Shown piece after piece: positions 1-7,813 of a stretch of DNA of 64,000 nt (its first letter is position 1; each line of letters opens with the position of its first letter). The notes under the pieces were generated by a model. The model did not search any database and was not told the DNA's origin. It saw only the letters and a program-made list of their open reading frames with translations. The position numbers and the translations under genes were made by a program. The DNA lies in assembly GCF_000380505.1 (NCBI RefSeq), contig NZ_AQYH01000007.1, forward strand, positions 455,082 to 519,081, given 5' to 3'. The stretch comes from Kaistia granuli DSM 23481 (GTDB lineage: Bacteria; Pseudomonadota; Alphaproteobacteria; Rhizobiales; Kaistiaceae).

Positions 1-193
1 CGCTCGATTCCATCGGCATGGCGAATTCCATGGTCCGGGCGTAGACGGCGCTGTCGTCGGTCGTGCGGATCAGGAAGCTGGTGCAGGCCAGCGCCGTCTG
101 CGTCGTCAGCAGCGAGGCCGCGATCGCCGCCGTCGCGGCGGTTCGTGCCGTCTTGCGCCAGAATCGTCCAAGAATTCGTTCTCTGAACCGCAT
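1..193 (-). CDS. Choloylglycine hydrolase / penicillin V acylase family protein (5' part only)
   Basis: The start codon is the ATG complementary to 191-193 and the gene runs off the left edge, so only about 64 residues are visible. A basic start and an Ala/Thr-rich hydrophobic stretch form a Sec signal peptide ending in ALA. It is followed directly by Cys37 in the context ACTSFLIR, then a segment with YARTMEFAMPM. A cysteine exposed by cleavage, followed by this R-T-M-E-F pattern, is the hallmark of the linear amide C-N hydrolases (bile salt hydrolase, penicillin V acylase, some acyl-homoserine-lactone acylases). Export suggests a periplasmic enzyme. The substrate cannot be told from this fragment. 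A GGGA-type Shine-Dalgarno lies just before the ATG. Confidence 0.8.
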   Translation of the reverse strand, partial: MRFRERILGRFWRKTARTAATAAIAASLLTTQTALACTSFLIRTTDDSAVYARTMEFAMPMESS

Positions 194-468
194 GATTTCC
201 CTAGCCCCGATTCCAATTGCAGGAATTACGGGTTCCACTTAAGGGCGAAAAGACGCTTGGTTCAAGGAATTTGGCCTGCCGCTTCTGGTCGTTGCGGCAC
301 AATTCGATTGGATGGCTACCGTGCTGTTTCGCCGGTTCAGCCAATACTGTCCGATAATCTCAAGTGGAGGAAGCTTCGTCGCGCCAGTCGAGACCGCGCC
401 ACCGAAGTAGCTCCGGCGGCGCGATGGAGTCGGGCTTCCGTCGGATCGGAACGGTGGTGTTCGCTGCC

Positions 469-795
469 TCAGCGAACCGACGAATAGGCGGTCGGCTGCA
501 GCAGCGAGCTGGCGACATTGGCGACGATCAGGCCATCCTTCTCGCTGTCGGCGCGGGCGCTGATCCAGTTCGGATCCGCCAGAAAGGCGTTCCAGCGGGC
601 TTCGCGCTCGGCCAGGTTTTCCCAGGCCAGCATGTAGGTCAGATCATTGCTGGCCGGGCCGATCAGCGTGGTCCAGAAGCCGGCCTGCCGGATGCCGTGC
701 TTTTCCCAGAGGGCGAGGGTGTGGTTCTGGAAGCGCTTCTGCAGCGCCGGCATGCGGCCGGGCAGGCAAGTATAGACGCGCAGTTCGTAGATCAT
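469..795 (-). CDS. NIPSNAP family protein
   Basis: A 108-residue protein of the size of the single-domain NIPSNAP family, a ferredoxin-like (dimeric alpha/beta barrel) fold of mostly unknown function. It begins MIYELRVYTC, has LWEKHGI in the middle and the family-typical YMLAWENLAEREARW followed by W-x-S-A-R. I chose the ATG at 795 because GGAG lies 8 nt upstream; a GTG nine bases earlier overlaps that Shine-Dalgarno. It is monocistronic, divergent from the cytochrome c gene. No catalytic residues can be assigned. Confidence 0.8.
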   Translation of the reverse strand: MIYELRVYTCLPGRMPALQKRFQNHTLALWEKHGIRQAGFWTTLIGPASNDLTYMLAWENLAEREARWNAFLADPNWISARADSEKDGLIVANVASSLLQPTAYSSVR

Positions 796-1041
796 TCGCT
801 TCACTCCGGCATTTTCGCTGAGGATCGACGCGGCTTGGTCGCGGGCAAAACTGAAGCCGAGTCGATCGGCCGAGGCAAGGCCCGTTCATCGTGGATCCGG
901 CCCGGCGAGGTGCTTTCCTGGCCTGATCATCGTCAATGGCAGCTACATGACGCAACGGAACTATGCTAGGCTGGTATATGGAGCACGCCGTTCGGGGCAC
1001 CGGGCCCGGCGGAACGGGCGCGACGCTCCTGGGAGGCTTCG

Positions 1042-1431
1042 ATGATTTCACGGGGCTTTGTGGTGATTCTGGCTCTTCTCGCCGCGCCGGCGGCGGCCCA
1101 TGCGGATGGCGACGCGGCGGCCGGCCAGAAGGTGTTTCTGAAGTGCAAGGCTTGTCACCAGATCGGTGAGAACGCCAAGAACGCCGTCGGTCCTGAACTG
1201 AACGGCCTGTTCGGCCGTCATTCGGGCTCGGTCGAGGGCTATAAATATTCGGACGCCAACAAGAACTCCGGCATCGTCTGGGACGAGACGGTGTTCCGCG
1301 AATATATCCGCAACCCGAAGGCCAAGGTCCCGGGCACGAAGATGAGTTTTCCCGGTCTGAAGGACGACAAGGACATCGACAACATCGTGGCCTACCTGAA
1401 GCAGTTCGGCCCGGACGGCAAGAAAATGTGA
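1042..1431 (+). CDS. Class I c-type cytochrome (cytochrome c2-like)
   Basis: A 129-residue periplasmic electron carrier. The signal peptide is residues 1-22 (ending AHA). The heme motif CKACH is at 35-39, with His39 as one axial ligand and Met101 (GTKMSF) as the probable sixth ligand. The motif VGPELNGLFGR and the C-terminal helix DIDNIVAYLKQF are typical of mitochondrial-type and c2 cytochromes. GGAGG lies 6 nt before the ATG. It sits 220 bases upstream of an oxidase operon, with a weak terminator between, so it may supply electrons to that oxidase (inference from position). Confidence 0.88.
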   Translation: MISRGFVVILALLAAPAAAHADGDAAAGQKVFLKCKACHQIGENAKNAVGPELNGLFGRHSGSVEGYKYSDANKNSGIVWDETVFREYIRNPKAKVPGTKMSFPGLKDDKDIDNIVAYLKQFGPDGKKM

Positions 1432-1460
1432 GACGGCTTCGCGATCGCGCTCCACCGCGG

Positions 1461-1482
1461 CCGGCGCCGCCGGATATTTTTT
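1461..1482 (+). terminator. Probable intrinsic terminator after the cytochrome c gene
   Basis: A five-base stem (CCGGC/GCCGG) with a GCC loop is followed by ATATTTTTT. The stem is short but the T-run is clear. Confidence 0.45.
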
Positions 1483-1651
1483 CGGGCGACGACCCGGTCG
1501 CTTGGATCGGGCGGGGATGAGGTCTACAGTGACGGAAGCAGAAAAAGGATGGTCGCGGGCGCAACCGGCGTATCCGCGACAGTAAGCATAGCCACTTCAT
1601 TCGTGTCCACTGCCGCAAGACGGGTTGTCTCCTGGCTGGGATGAATAAGGG

Positions 1652-2467
1652 ATGCTCATCGCAATTATCCTTGCTCTGGTCGTCGTCGGCTCGGTGCTTT
1701 TCCACGTTCTGAGCCCGTGGTGGTTCACGCCGATTGCTTCGAACTGGCGCTATATCGACGACACCATCAGTTTCACCTTCTGGATAACCGGCGTCGTCTT
1801 CGCCGTCGTCGTGCTGTTCCTGGCCTATTGCGTCTGGCGGTTCCGGCACCAGCCGGGGCGCCGCGCCGCTTATGAGCCGGAGAACAAGCGGCTCGAGACC
1901 TGGCTCGCCATCGTGACCGGCATCGGCGTCGCCGCCATGCTGGCGCCGGGGCTCGTCGTCTGGGGCCAGTTCATCACCGTGCCGGCGGGCGCGTCGGCGA
2001 TCGAGGTCGTCGGCCAGCAATGGCAATGGGCCTACCGGCTGCCCGGCAAGGACGGGCAGCTCGGCACCGCGGATACGCGCGCCGTCACGGCCGAGAACCC
2101 GCTCGGCGTCAATCCGGACGATCCGAAGAGCCTGGACGACGTGATCGTCCAGGGTGGCGAGTTGCATTTGCCGGTCGGCAAGCCGGTGGCGCTGCTGCTG
2201 CGGTCTATCGACGCCCTGCATAATTTCTACGTGCCGGAGTTCCGGGCGAAGATGGACATGCTGCCCGGCTCCGTCACCTATTACTGGGTGACGCCGACCC
2301 GAACCGGCACGTTCGAGGCGCTCTGCGCCGAACTCTGCGGCGTCGGCCACCCCTATATGCGCGGCACGGTCATCGTCGACACGGAGACCGATTATCAGGC
2401 CTGGCTCGACCAGCAGCAGACCTTCGAGCAGATGCTGGCGCCGGCGACGACGAGCGCGCTGGAATAG
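1652..2467 (+). CDS. coxM: Cytochrome c oxidase subunit II (alternative oxidase)
   Basis: A 271-residue subunit carrying the CuA centre. The ligands are visible: His190 (DALHNFY), Cys225, Glu227, Cys229, His233 and Met236 in CAELCGVGHPYM. The aromatic motif QWQWAY is at 123-128. Hydrophobic segments at about 1-20, 41-62 and 83-106 give three predicted helices rather than the usual two, and no cleavable signal peptide is evident. Residues 131-165, between QWQWAY and the cupredoxin core, are longer than in classical subunit II. No cytochrome c domain is fused. It is the first gene of a five-gene oxidase operon resembling the coxMNOP type known from Bradyrhizobium; the symbol follows that analogy. 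Confidence 0.88.
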   Translation: MLIAIILALVVVGSVLFHVLSPWWFTPIASNWRYIDDTISFTFWITGVVFAVVVLFLAYCVWRFRHQPGRRAAYEPENKRLETWLAIVTGIGVAAMLAPGLVVWGQFITVPAGASAIEVVGQQWQWAYRLPGKDGQLGTADTRAVTAENPLGVNPDDPKSLDDVIVQGGELHLPVGKPVALLLRSIDALHNFYVPEFRAKMDMLPGSVTYYWVTPTRTGTFEALCAELCGVGHPYMRGTVIVDTETDYQAWLDQQQTFEQMLAPATTSALE

Positions 2468-2583
2468 GGCATCCGGCGCGGGGGCATGAAGACGGAGCAT
2501 GACGACGGGGCGGCGACTTTGGACGCGCCTCTCCGGAAACAGGGCGGGGGCATGGGCTCTCGAAGGCAGCGAGGTGACGCCGG

Positions 2584-4380
2584 ATGGTCGATCTTACGCA
2601 TGGCGCAGACGGACATGCCGCGCCGGGGCATGATGAGGAGCTGGAGCTCTATCACCCGACCAACTGGGTGACGAAATACGTCTTTTCGCAGGATGCCAAG
2701 GTCATCGCCATCCAGTACGGGCTGACGGCCACGGCGATCGGGCTGGTGGCGCTGGTGCTGTCCTGGCTGATGCGGATCCAGCTGGCCTATCCGGGCCTGC
2801 TGGCCTTCATCGATGCCGACCACTACTACCAGTTCATCACCATGCACGGCATGATCATGGTGGTCTATCTGCTGACCGCGATCTTCCTCGGCGGCTTCGG
2901 CAATTACCTGATCCCGCTGATGCTGGGCGCGCGGGACATGATGTTCCCGTATCTCAACATGCTCTCCTACTGGATCTACCTGCTCGCCGTGCTCGTGCTG
3001 GCGGCGGGCTTCTTCGTGCCCGGCGGGCCGACCGGCGCCGGATGGACGCTCTATCCGCCACAGGCGATCCTCGCCAACACGCCCGGCCAGCAATGGGGCA
3101 TCATCATCATGCTGGTGTCGCTGATGCTGTTCATCATCGGCTTTACCATGGGCGGCCTCAACTATGTCGTCACCGTGCTGCAGGGCCGGACGAAGGGCAT
3201 GACGCTGATGCGCATGCCGTTGACGATCTGGGGCATCTTCACCGCCACCGTGATGGCGCTGCTGGCCTTCCCGGCGCTTTTCGTCGGGGCGTTGATGATG
3301 TTATTCGATCGCCTGCTCGGCACCAGCTTCTTCATGCCGTCGATCGTCGCCATGGGCGAGCAGCTGCCGACCGGCGGCGGCAGTCCGATCCTGTTCCAGC
3401 ACCTGTTCTGGTTCTTCGGCCACCCCGAGGTCTACATCGTGGCCCTGCCGGCCTTCGGCATCGTCTCCGACCTGATCAGCACGCATGCGCGCAAGAACAT
3501 CTTCGGCTACCGGATGATGGTGTGGGCGATCGTCGTCATCGGGGCGCTCTCCTTCGTCGTCTGGGCGCACCACATGTATGTCAGTGGCATGAATCCCGGC
3601 TTCGGCTTCTTCTTCGCCACGACGACCCTGATCATCGCGGTGCCGACCGCGCTCAAGGTCTACAACTGGGTGCTGACGCTCTGGCGTGGCGACATCCATT
3701 TCACCGTGCCGATGCTGTTCGCGCTCGGCTTCATCGTCACCTTCGTCAATGGCGGGCTGACGGGCCTGTTCCTCGGCAATGTCGTCGTCGACGTTCCGCT
3801 TTCCGACACCCTGTTCGTCGTCGCGCATTTCCACATGGTCATGGGCGTCGCGCCGATCCTGGTGATCTTCGGCGCGATCTATCACTGGTATCCGAAGATC
3901 ACCGGCCGCATGCTCGATGCGACGCTCGGCAAGATCCACTTCTGGGTGACCTTCCTCGGCGCCTATGCGGTGTTCTTCCCGATGCACTATCTCGGGCTGC
4001 TCGGCATGCCGCGGCGCTATTTCGAAATGGGAGAAACCGCCTTCGTGCCGCCCTCGGCGCATACGCTGAACGAGTTCATGACCATCGCCGCGCTCGTCGT
4101 CGGCGCGGCGCAGATGCTGTTCCTGTTCAACCTGGCCTGGAGCCTGCGGCACGGCAAGGAGGCCGGCGGCAATCCCTGGCGGGCGACGACACTCGAATGG
4201 CAGACGCCGGAGACCCCGCCGGCGCATGGCAATTGGGGCCCGGAACTGCCGGTCGTCTATCGCTGGGCCTATGACTACAGCGTGCCGGGGGCCGACAGGG
4301 ACTTCCTGCCCCAGAATGATCCCTGGCCCGGCGAACCGGCCCCGGCCCCGGACACGGCAGTGGCGGAGGGCGCGCGGTGA
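2584..4380 (+). CDS. coxN: Cytochrome c oxidase subunit I (heme-copper, A-type)
   Basis: A 598-residue catalytic subunit of a proton-pumping oxidase. Expected residues are present: His88 (heme a ligand), D-channel Asp118 and Asn125 (GARDMMFPYLN), CuB ligand His280 with the cross-linked Tyr284 and Glu282 in GHPEVY, CuB ligands His329-His330, K-channel Lys358 (PTALKV), and His415 and His417 (VVAHFHM) for the two hemes. The GHPEV glutamate places it in the A1-like class. The start ATG follows GAGGTGACGCCGG. It lies 116 bases after subunit II and its stop overlaps the next start. The soluble C-terminal tail is rich in Pro and Ala. Confidence 0.93.
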   Translation: MVDLTHGADGHAAPGHDEELELYHPTNWVTKYVFSQDAKVIAIQYGLTATAIGLVALVLSWLMRIQLAYPGLLAFIDADHYYQFITMHGMIMVVYLLTAIFLGGFGNYLIPLMLGARDMMFPYLNMLSYWIYLLAVLVLAAGFFVPGGPTGAGWTLYPPQAILANTPGQQWGIIIMLVSLMLFIIGFTMGGLNYVVTVLQGRTKGMTLMRMPLTIWGIFTATVMALLAFPALFVGALMMLFDRLLGTSFFMPSIVAMGEQLPTGGGSPILFQHLFWFFGHPEVYIVALPAFGIVSDLISTHARKNIFGYRMMVWAIVVIGALSFVVWAHHMYVSGMNPGFGFFFATTTLIIAVPTALKVYNWVLTLWRGDIHFTVPMLFALGFIVTFVNGGLTGLFLGNVVVDVPLSDTLFVVAHFHMVMGVAPILVIFGAIYHWYPKITGRMLDATLGKIHFWVTFLGAYAVFFPMHYLGLLGMPRRYFEMGETAFVPPSAHTLNEFMTIAALVVGAAQMLFLFNLAWSLRHGKEAGGNPWRATTLEWQTPETPPAHGNWGPELPVVYRWAYDYSVPGADRDFLPQNDPWPGEPAPAPDTAVAEGAR

Positions 4381-5081
4381 GCGTCATCCTGATCTTCCTG
4401 CTGGCGATCGTGGCGGTCATGCTCTGGTGGCTGTGGCGGCAGGGGCTGTTCTCGAAGCCCTGGCTCGAGGTTGGCGTCGTCGGCGGCATGGCGGCACCGG
4501 CTCCGTCGCCGTCGCAGGTGGCGCGGATCGGGCTACTGGTGTTCCTCGTTGTGGTCGGGTCGCTGTTCGCGCTGACCGTCAGTGCCTATCTGATGCGATC
4601 GGCGCTGGTTGACTGGCGGGCGCCGCCGCTGCCCGGCATCCTGTTCGCCAATACCTTCGCGCTGCTGGTCAGCAGCCTGGCGCTGCAGACGGCCAAGGTC
4701 GGCGCCCGGCGCGGCGATCTCGACAGCGTGCGGACGGGGCTGCTCGCCGGTGGGTTCACGGCGCTGGTGTTTCTTGGCGGCCAGCTGTTCGCCTGGCGGC
4801 AGCTGAACGCCGAGGGCTACTATCTCGCCAGCAATCCCGCCAACGCCTTCTTCTACCTGCTGACGGCGCTGCATGGCGTGCATGTCGCGGGCGGCCTGGT
4901 GGGGCTCGGGCGGGTGACGCGGAAGATGCTGCGCGGCGCGGGCGTGGCCGAGCTGCGGCTCGGCGTCGATCTCTGCGCCACCTATTGGCACGTGCTGCTG
5001 CTGATCTGGCTGGTCCTGCTCGGGCTGCTCACCGGCCGGATCGGCGAATTCGTCGCCATTTGCCGTCAGCTGCTGACATAG
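4377..5081 (+). CDS. coxO: Cytochrome c oxidase subunit III-like membrane protein (first of two)
   Basis: A 234-residue, multi-helix membrane protein. It starts with GTG, overlapping the subunit I stop by four bases (GTGA). The C-terminal half has subunit III signatures: NPANAFFYLLTALHGVHVAGG and, near the end, ATYWHVLLLIWLVLL. The N-terminal region is more divergent than in the following gene, with an extra amphipathic stretch after the first helix. Having two subunit III-like genes in tandem is a feature of this oxidase type as I remember it. It probably stabilises the catalytic core and the proton path. Confidence 0.82.
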   Translation: MSVILIFLLAIVAVMLWWLWRQGLFSKPWLEVGVVGGMAAPAPSPSQVARIGLLVFLVVVGSLFALTVSAYLMRSALVDWRAPPLPGILFANTFALLVSSLALQTAKVGARRGDLDSVRTGLLAGGFTALVFLGGQLFAWRQLNAEGYYLASNPANAFFYLLTALHGVHVAGGLVGLGRVTRKMLRGAGVAELRLGVDLCATYWHVLLLIWLVLLGLLTGRIGEFVAICRQLLT

Positions 5082-5093
5082 GAGGCGGGATTG

Positions 5094-5825
5094 GTGGAGC
5101 ATCTGGCCGATGATCGGGTGATGCAAGGGCACACGGCACCGCCGAAAATGTCGGGCTGGCGCGGCTTCGTCGCCGACTGGGCTTCCGACCAGGGCGCCTT
5201 CAAGGGCGTCTCCTGGGGCAAGGCGATGATGTGGGTGTTCCTGCTTTCCGACACCTTCGTGTTCGGCTGCTTCCTCGTCGCCTACATGACGGCGCGGATG
5301 TCGACGGTGGTGCCATGGCCCAATCCGAGCGAGGTGTTCGCGCTCGAGATCGGCGGCACCAGCGTGCCGCTGATCCTGATCGCGATCATGACCTTCGTGC
5401 TGATTTCCAGCAGCGGCACGATGGCGCTCGCCGTGCATTACGGCTATCTGCGCGACCGCCGCAAGGCCGGCCTGTTGATGCTGCTGACGGCCTTTCTCGG
5501 CGCCTGTTTCGTCGGCATGCAGGCGTTTGAATGGACCAAGCTCATTCATGAAGGGGTGCGCCCTTGGGAGAACCCCTGGGGCGCGCCGCAATTCGGCTCG
5601 ACCTTCTTCATGATCACCGGCTTCCACGGCACCCATGTCACCTTCGGCGTGATCTTCCTGATCATCATGGCGCGCAAGGTGCTGCGCGGCGATTTCGACG
5701 ATGGTCGACGCGGCTTCTTCACCAGCCGCAAGGGGCGCTATGAATCCGTCGAGATCATGGGCCTGTACTGGCACTTCGTTGATCTGGTCTGGGTGTTCAT
5801 CTTCGCCTTTTTCTACCTTTGGTAG
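5094..5825 (+). CDS. coxP: Cytochrome c oxidase subunit III (second of two)
   Basis: About 243 residues with five or more predicted helices. Recognisable subunit III features are SWGKAMMWVFLLSDTFVFG near the N terminus, the FHGTHVTFGVIFL helix and a C-terminal GLYWHFVDLVWVFIFAFFYLW. AGGAGG at 5080-5085 serves the start; either TTG at 5091 or GTG at 5094 is possible, and I prefer GTG on spacing. It follows the preceding gene by about ten bases and is co-transcribed with it. Confidence 0.88.
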   Translation: MEHLADDRVMQGHTAPPKMSGWRGFVADWASDQGAFKGVSWGKAMMWVFLLSDTFVFGCFLVAYMTARMSTVVPWPNPSEVFALEIGGTSVPLILIAIMTFVLISSSGTMALAVHYGYLRDRRKAGLLMLLTAFLGACFVGMQAFEWTKLIHEGVRPWENPWGAPQFGSTFFMITGFHGTHVTFGVIFLIIMARKVLRGDFDDGRRGFFTSRKGRYESVEIMGLYWHFVDLVWVFIFAFFYLW

Positions 5826-5834
5826 GAGGTCCGA

Positions 5835-6170
5835 ATGACCGATGCGACCGCGCATGCCGACACGCAGCACCACCCGATAAAACTCTATCTCGCCGTCTGG
5901 GGCTGGCTGTTCGTGCTCAGCGCCTGCTCCTATCTCGTCGATTACATTGGCGTGCAGGGCCTGCTGCGCTGGTCGCTGATCATCCTGTTCATGATGCTGA
6001 AGGCCGGGCTGATCGTCGCCTTCTTCATGCACATGAAGTGGGAGCGGCTGACGCTGATCTACGCCATCCTGCTGCCGCCGCTGCTCATCCTCGTCTTCGT
6101 CGGCATCATGATCTACGAGGCGAACTACACGCTGCTGACGCGGGTCGTCCATTTCGCCGGCGGAGCCTGA
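5835..6170 (+). CDS. Cytochrome c oxidase subunit IV family protein
   Basis: A 111-residue membrane protein with three predicted helices and the prokaryotic COX4 signature KAGLIVAFFMHMKWER, as in CyoD/CtaF-like small subunits. An excellent Shine-Dalgarno (AGGAGGT) overlaps the end of the upstream gene. It closes the oxidase operon. It is an accessory subunit probably needed for assembly or stability, with no redox centre. Confidence 0.88.
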   Translation: MTDATAHADTQHHPIKLYLAVWGWLFVLSACSYLVDYIGVQGLLRWSLIILFMMLKAGLIVAFFMHMKWERLTLIYAILLPPLLILVFVGIMIYEANYTLLTRVVHFAGGA

Positions 6171-6232
6171 CGATCGGCGCCCGCGAAGTCGGCAAAGGGC
6201 AGGGCGCCAGCCTGGAGACGGCAAGGCCCTGA

Positions 6233-6248
6233 TGTTTCACGTGAACTG
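6233..6248. promoter_or_regulatory. parS-like (ParB-binding) palindrome candidate
   Basis: TGTTTCACGTGAACTG matches the widely conserved 16-base parS sequence at 13 positions, with all three mismatches at the right edge. The central 10 bases TTCACGTGAA are perfectly palindromic. It is intergenic, between the oxidase operon and the antitoxin-like gene. No parA or parB gene is in the window. Confidence 0.4.
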
Positions 6249-6249
6249 A

Positions 6250-6549
6250 TCAGTCGGCCGCAGCGCCCGGCCGGCGGCGGATGGCGCCGCGGGCCCGCAG
6301 GCGCGCCCGCTTCTTGGCGTCGCGCGCGTTCTGCCGGTTGACCAGCAGATTGAGCGTCTCGTTGATGCGCGCCTGCCAGTCGCCGCCATCGGTCTTGAAA
6401 TAGTCGATCACGCGCTCGCTCAGCGCGAGCGAGACCGTCACCAGCGTCATCCCGTCGGCCTTCGCGGAGCGCCGCCGCGCCGGCGATGCAACGGTGTGGT
6501 CGTCGCCCCCCGGGGCGTCGTCCTGCGCAGGCATGTCGGATGCGACCAT
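6250..6549 (-). CDS. BrnA-like antitoxin family protein, without an adjacent toxin
   Basis: A 99-residue basic protein. After an acidic, disordered N terminus, residues about 35-70 read TLVTVSLALSERVIDYFK followed by DWQARINETLNLL. This is the ribbon-helix-helix-like C-terminal region of BrnA (DUF4415) antitoxins, in which a short beta strand and the WQxRIN helix bind DNA. The tail is Arg/Lys-rich. GGGGGA precedes the ATG. No BrnT toxin gene flanks it on either side. It is either an orphan antitoxin or a free-standing regulator. Confidence 0.7.
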   Translation of the reverse strand: MVASDMPAQDDAPGGDDHTVASPARRRSAKADGMTLVTVSLALSERVIDYFKTDGGDWQARINETLNLLVNRQNARDAKKRARLRARGAIRRRPGAAAD

Positions 6550-6643
6550 GGTTCCCCCGGTGTCGAAGTTCGCTCTTCTACACCAGAGATTCCGTTACGT
6601 CATCATCCGCGCAGTGATCGGGATCACAGGTCGAACAAGCGGC

Positions 6644-7813
6644 TCAATAGAGCGCCTGCGCGATGTCGGCGATCAAGTCGTCCGCCGCCTCGATGCCGGC
6701 CGAAAAACGCACCAGCCCGTCGGAAATGCCGAGCGCCTCGCGCTGGGCGAGCGGGATCGAGGCATGGGTCATGGTGGCGGGATGCTCGATCAGGCTCTCG
6801 ACGCCGCCGAGGCTCTCCGCCAGCGTGAAAAGCCGCACGCGCTCGAGGAAGCGCTTGGTGCCGGCGAGGTCGCGGTCGAACTCGACGCTGATCATGCCGC
6901 CATAGGCATGCATCTGTCGCCTGGCGATGGCGTGCTGCGGATGGCTCTCCAGCCCCGGATAGATCACCCGCTTCACGTCCGGCCGCGCTTCCAGCCACTG
7001 GGCGATGGCGAGGCCGTTCTCCGAGTGCCGCTGCATGCGCAGCGCCAGCGTCTTGAGGCCGCGCAGCGCCAGGAAGCTGTCGAACGGGCCGGAGATGGCG
7101 CCGACCGCGTTCTGCAGGAAGCGGATCTGGTCGACGATCGCCTGGCTGGAGCCGACGACGACGGTGCCGCCGATCATGTCGGAATGGCCGTTCAGATATT
7201 TGGTCGTCGAATGCACGACGATGTCGATGCCGAACTCCAGCGGCCGCTGGATATAGGGGCTGGCGAAGGTATTGTCGGCGACCGTGATCAGGCCGCGCCG
7301 CTTGGCAAGCGCTGCCACCGCCTCGAGGTCGATGATGCGCAGGAGCGGGTTGGTCGGCGTCTCGACCCAGAGCAGTTTCGTCTCGGGGCGGATCGCCGCC
7401 TCGACGGCGGCGAGGTCGGTGAAGTCGACGAAGGTGACGTCGAGGTTTGCCGTGCGCTTGCGCACCTTGTCGAGCAGGCGGAACGTGCCGCCATAGAGAT
7501 CGTCGGTGGCGATGATGTGGTCGCCGGCGGAGAGCAGTTCCAGCGTCGTCGCGATGGCAGCCAGGCCCGAGGCGAAGGCGAAGCCGGCCGTGCCGCTTTC
7601 GAGATCGGCGATGGCGCGCTCGAAGGCGAAGCGCGTCGGGTTCTGCGAGCGGCCATATTCGAAGCCCTTGTGAACGCCGGGGCTTTCCTGGGCATAGGTG
7701 GAGGTGGCGTAGATCGGCACCATGACCGCGCCGGTCAGCGGGTCGTGGCTCTGGCCGCCGTGGATGGTTCGTGTCTCGAACGCAAGGCGGTTCGTCTTCT
7801 CGGGCTTGTTCAA
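6644..7813 (-). CDS. Cystathionine gamma-lyase/gamma-synthase (PLP-dependent Cys/Met metabolism enzyme)
   Basis: A 389-residue fold-type I PLP enzyme. Family landmarks include TRTIHGGQ, YGRSQNPTR (substrate/PLP phosphate), the DDLYGGT segment, VADNTFASP and the PLP lysine in HSTTKYLNGHSD, with the C-terminal SLGGVESLIEHPA. It starts at TTG overlapping the stop of the beta-synthase gene (TTGA), with GAGAGG 8 nt upstream. Paired with a cystathionine beta-synthase, it most likely converts cystathionine to cysteine (reverse transsulfuration). Sequence alone does not exclude gamma-synthase activity. Confidence 0.88.
   Translation of the reverse strand: MNKPEKTNRLAFETRTIHGGQSHDPLTGAVMVPIYATSTYAQESPGVHKGFEYGRSQNPTRFAFERAIADLESGTAGFAFASGLAAIATTLELLSAGDHIIATDDLYGGTFRLLDKVRKRTANLDVTFVDFTDLAAVEAAIRPETKLLWVETPTNPLLRIIDLEAVAALAKRRGLITVADNTFASPYIQRPLEFGIDIVVHSTTKYLNGHSDMIGGTVVVGSSQAIVDQIRFLQNAVGAISGPFDSFLALRGLKTLALRMQRHSENGLAIAQWLEARPDVKRVIYPGLESHPQHAIARRQMHAYGGMISVEFDRDLAGTKRFLERVRLFTLAESLGGVESLIEHPATMTHASIPLAQREALGISDGLVRFSAGIEAADDLIADIAQALY

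Noticed and set aside
3042..4274. A 410-codon frame inside the oxidase subunit I gene
   Set aside because: Arg/His/Ala-rich out-of-frame translation; subunit I ligands are all present in the accepted frame.
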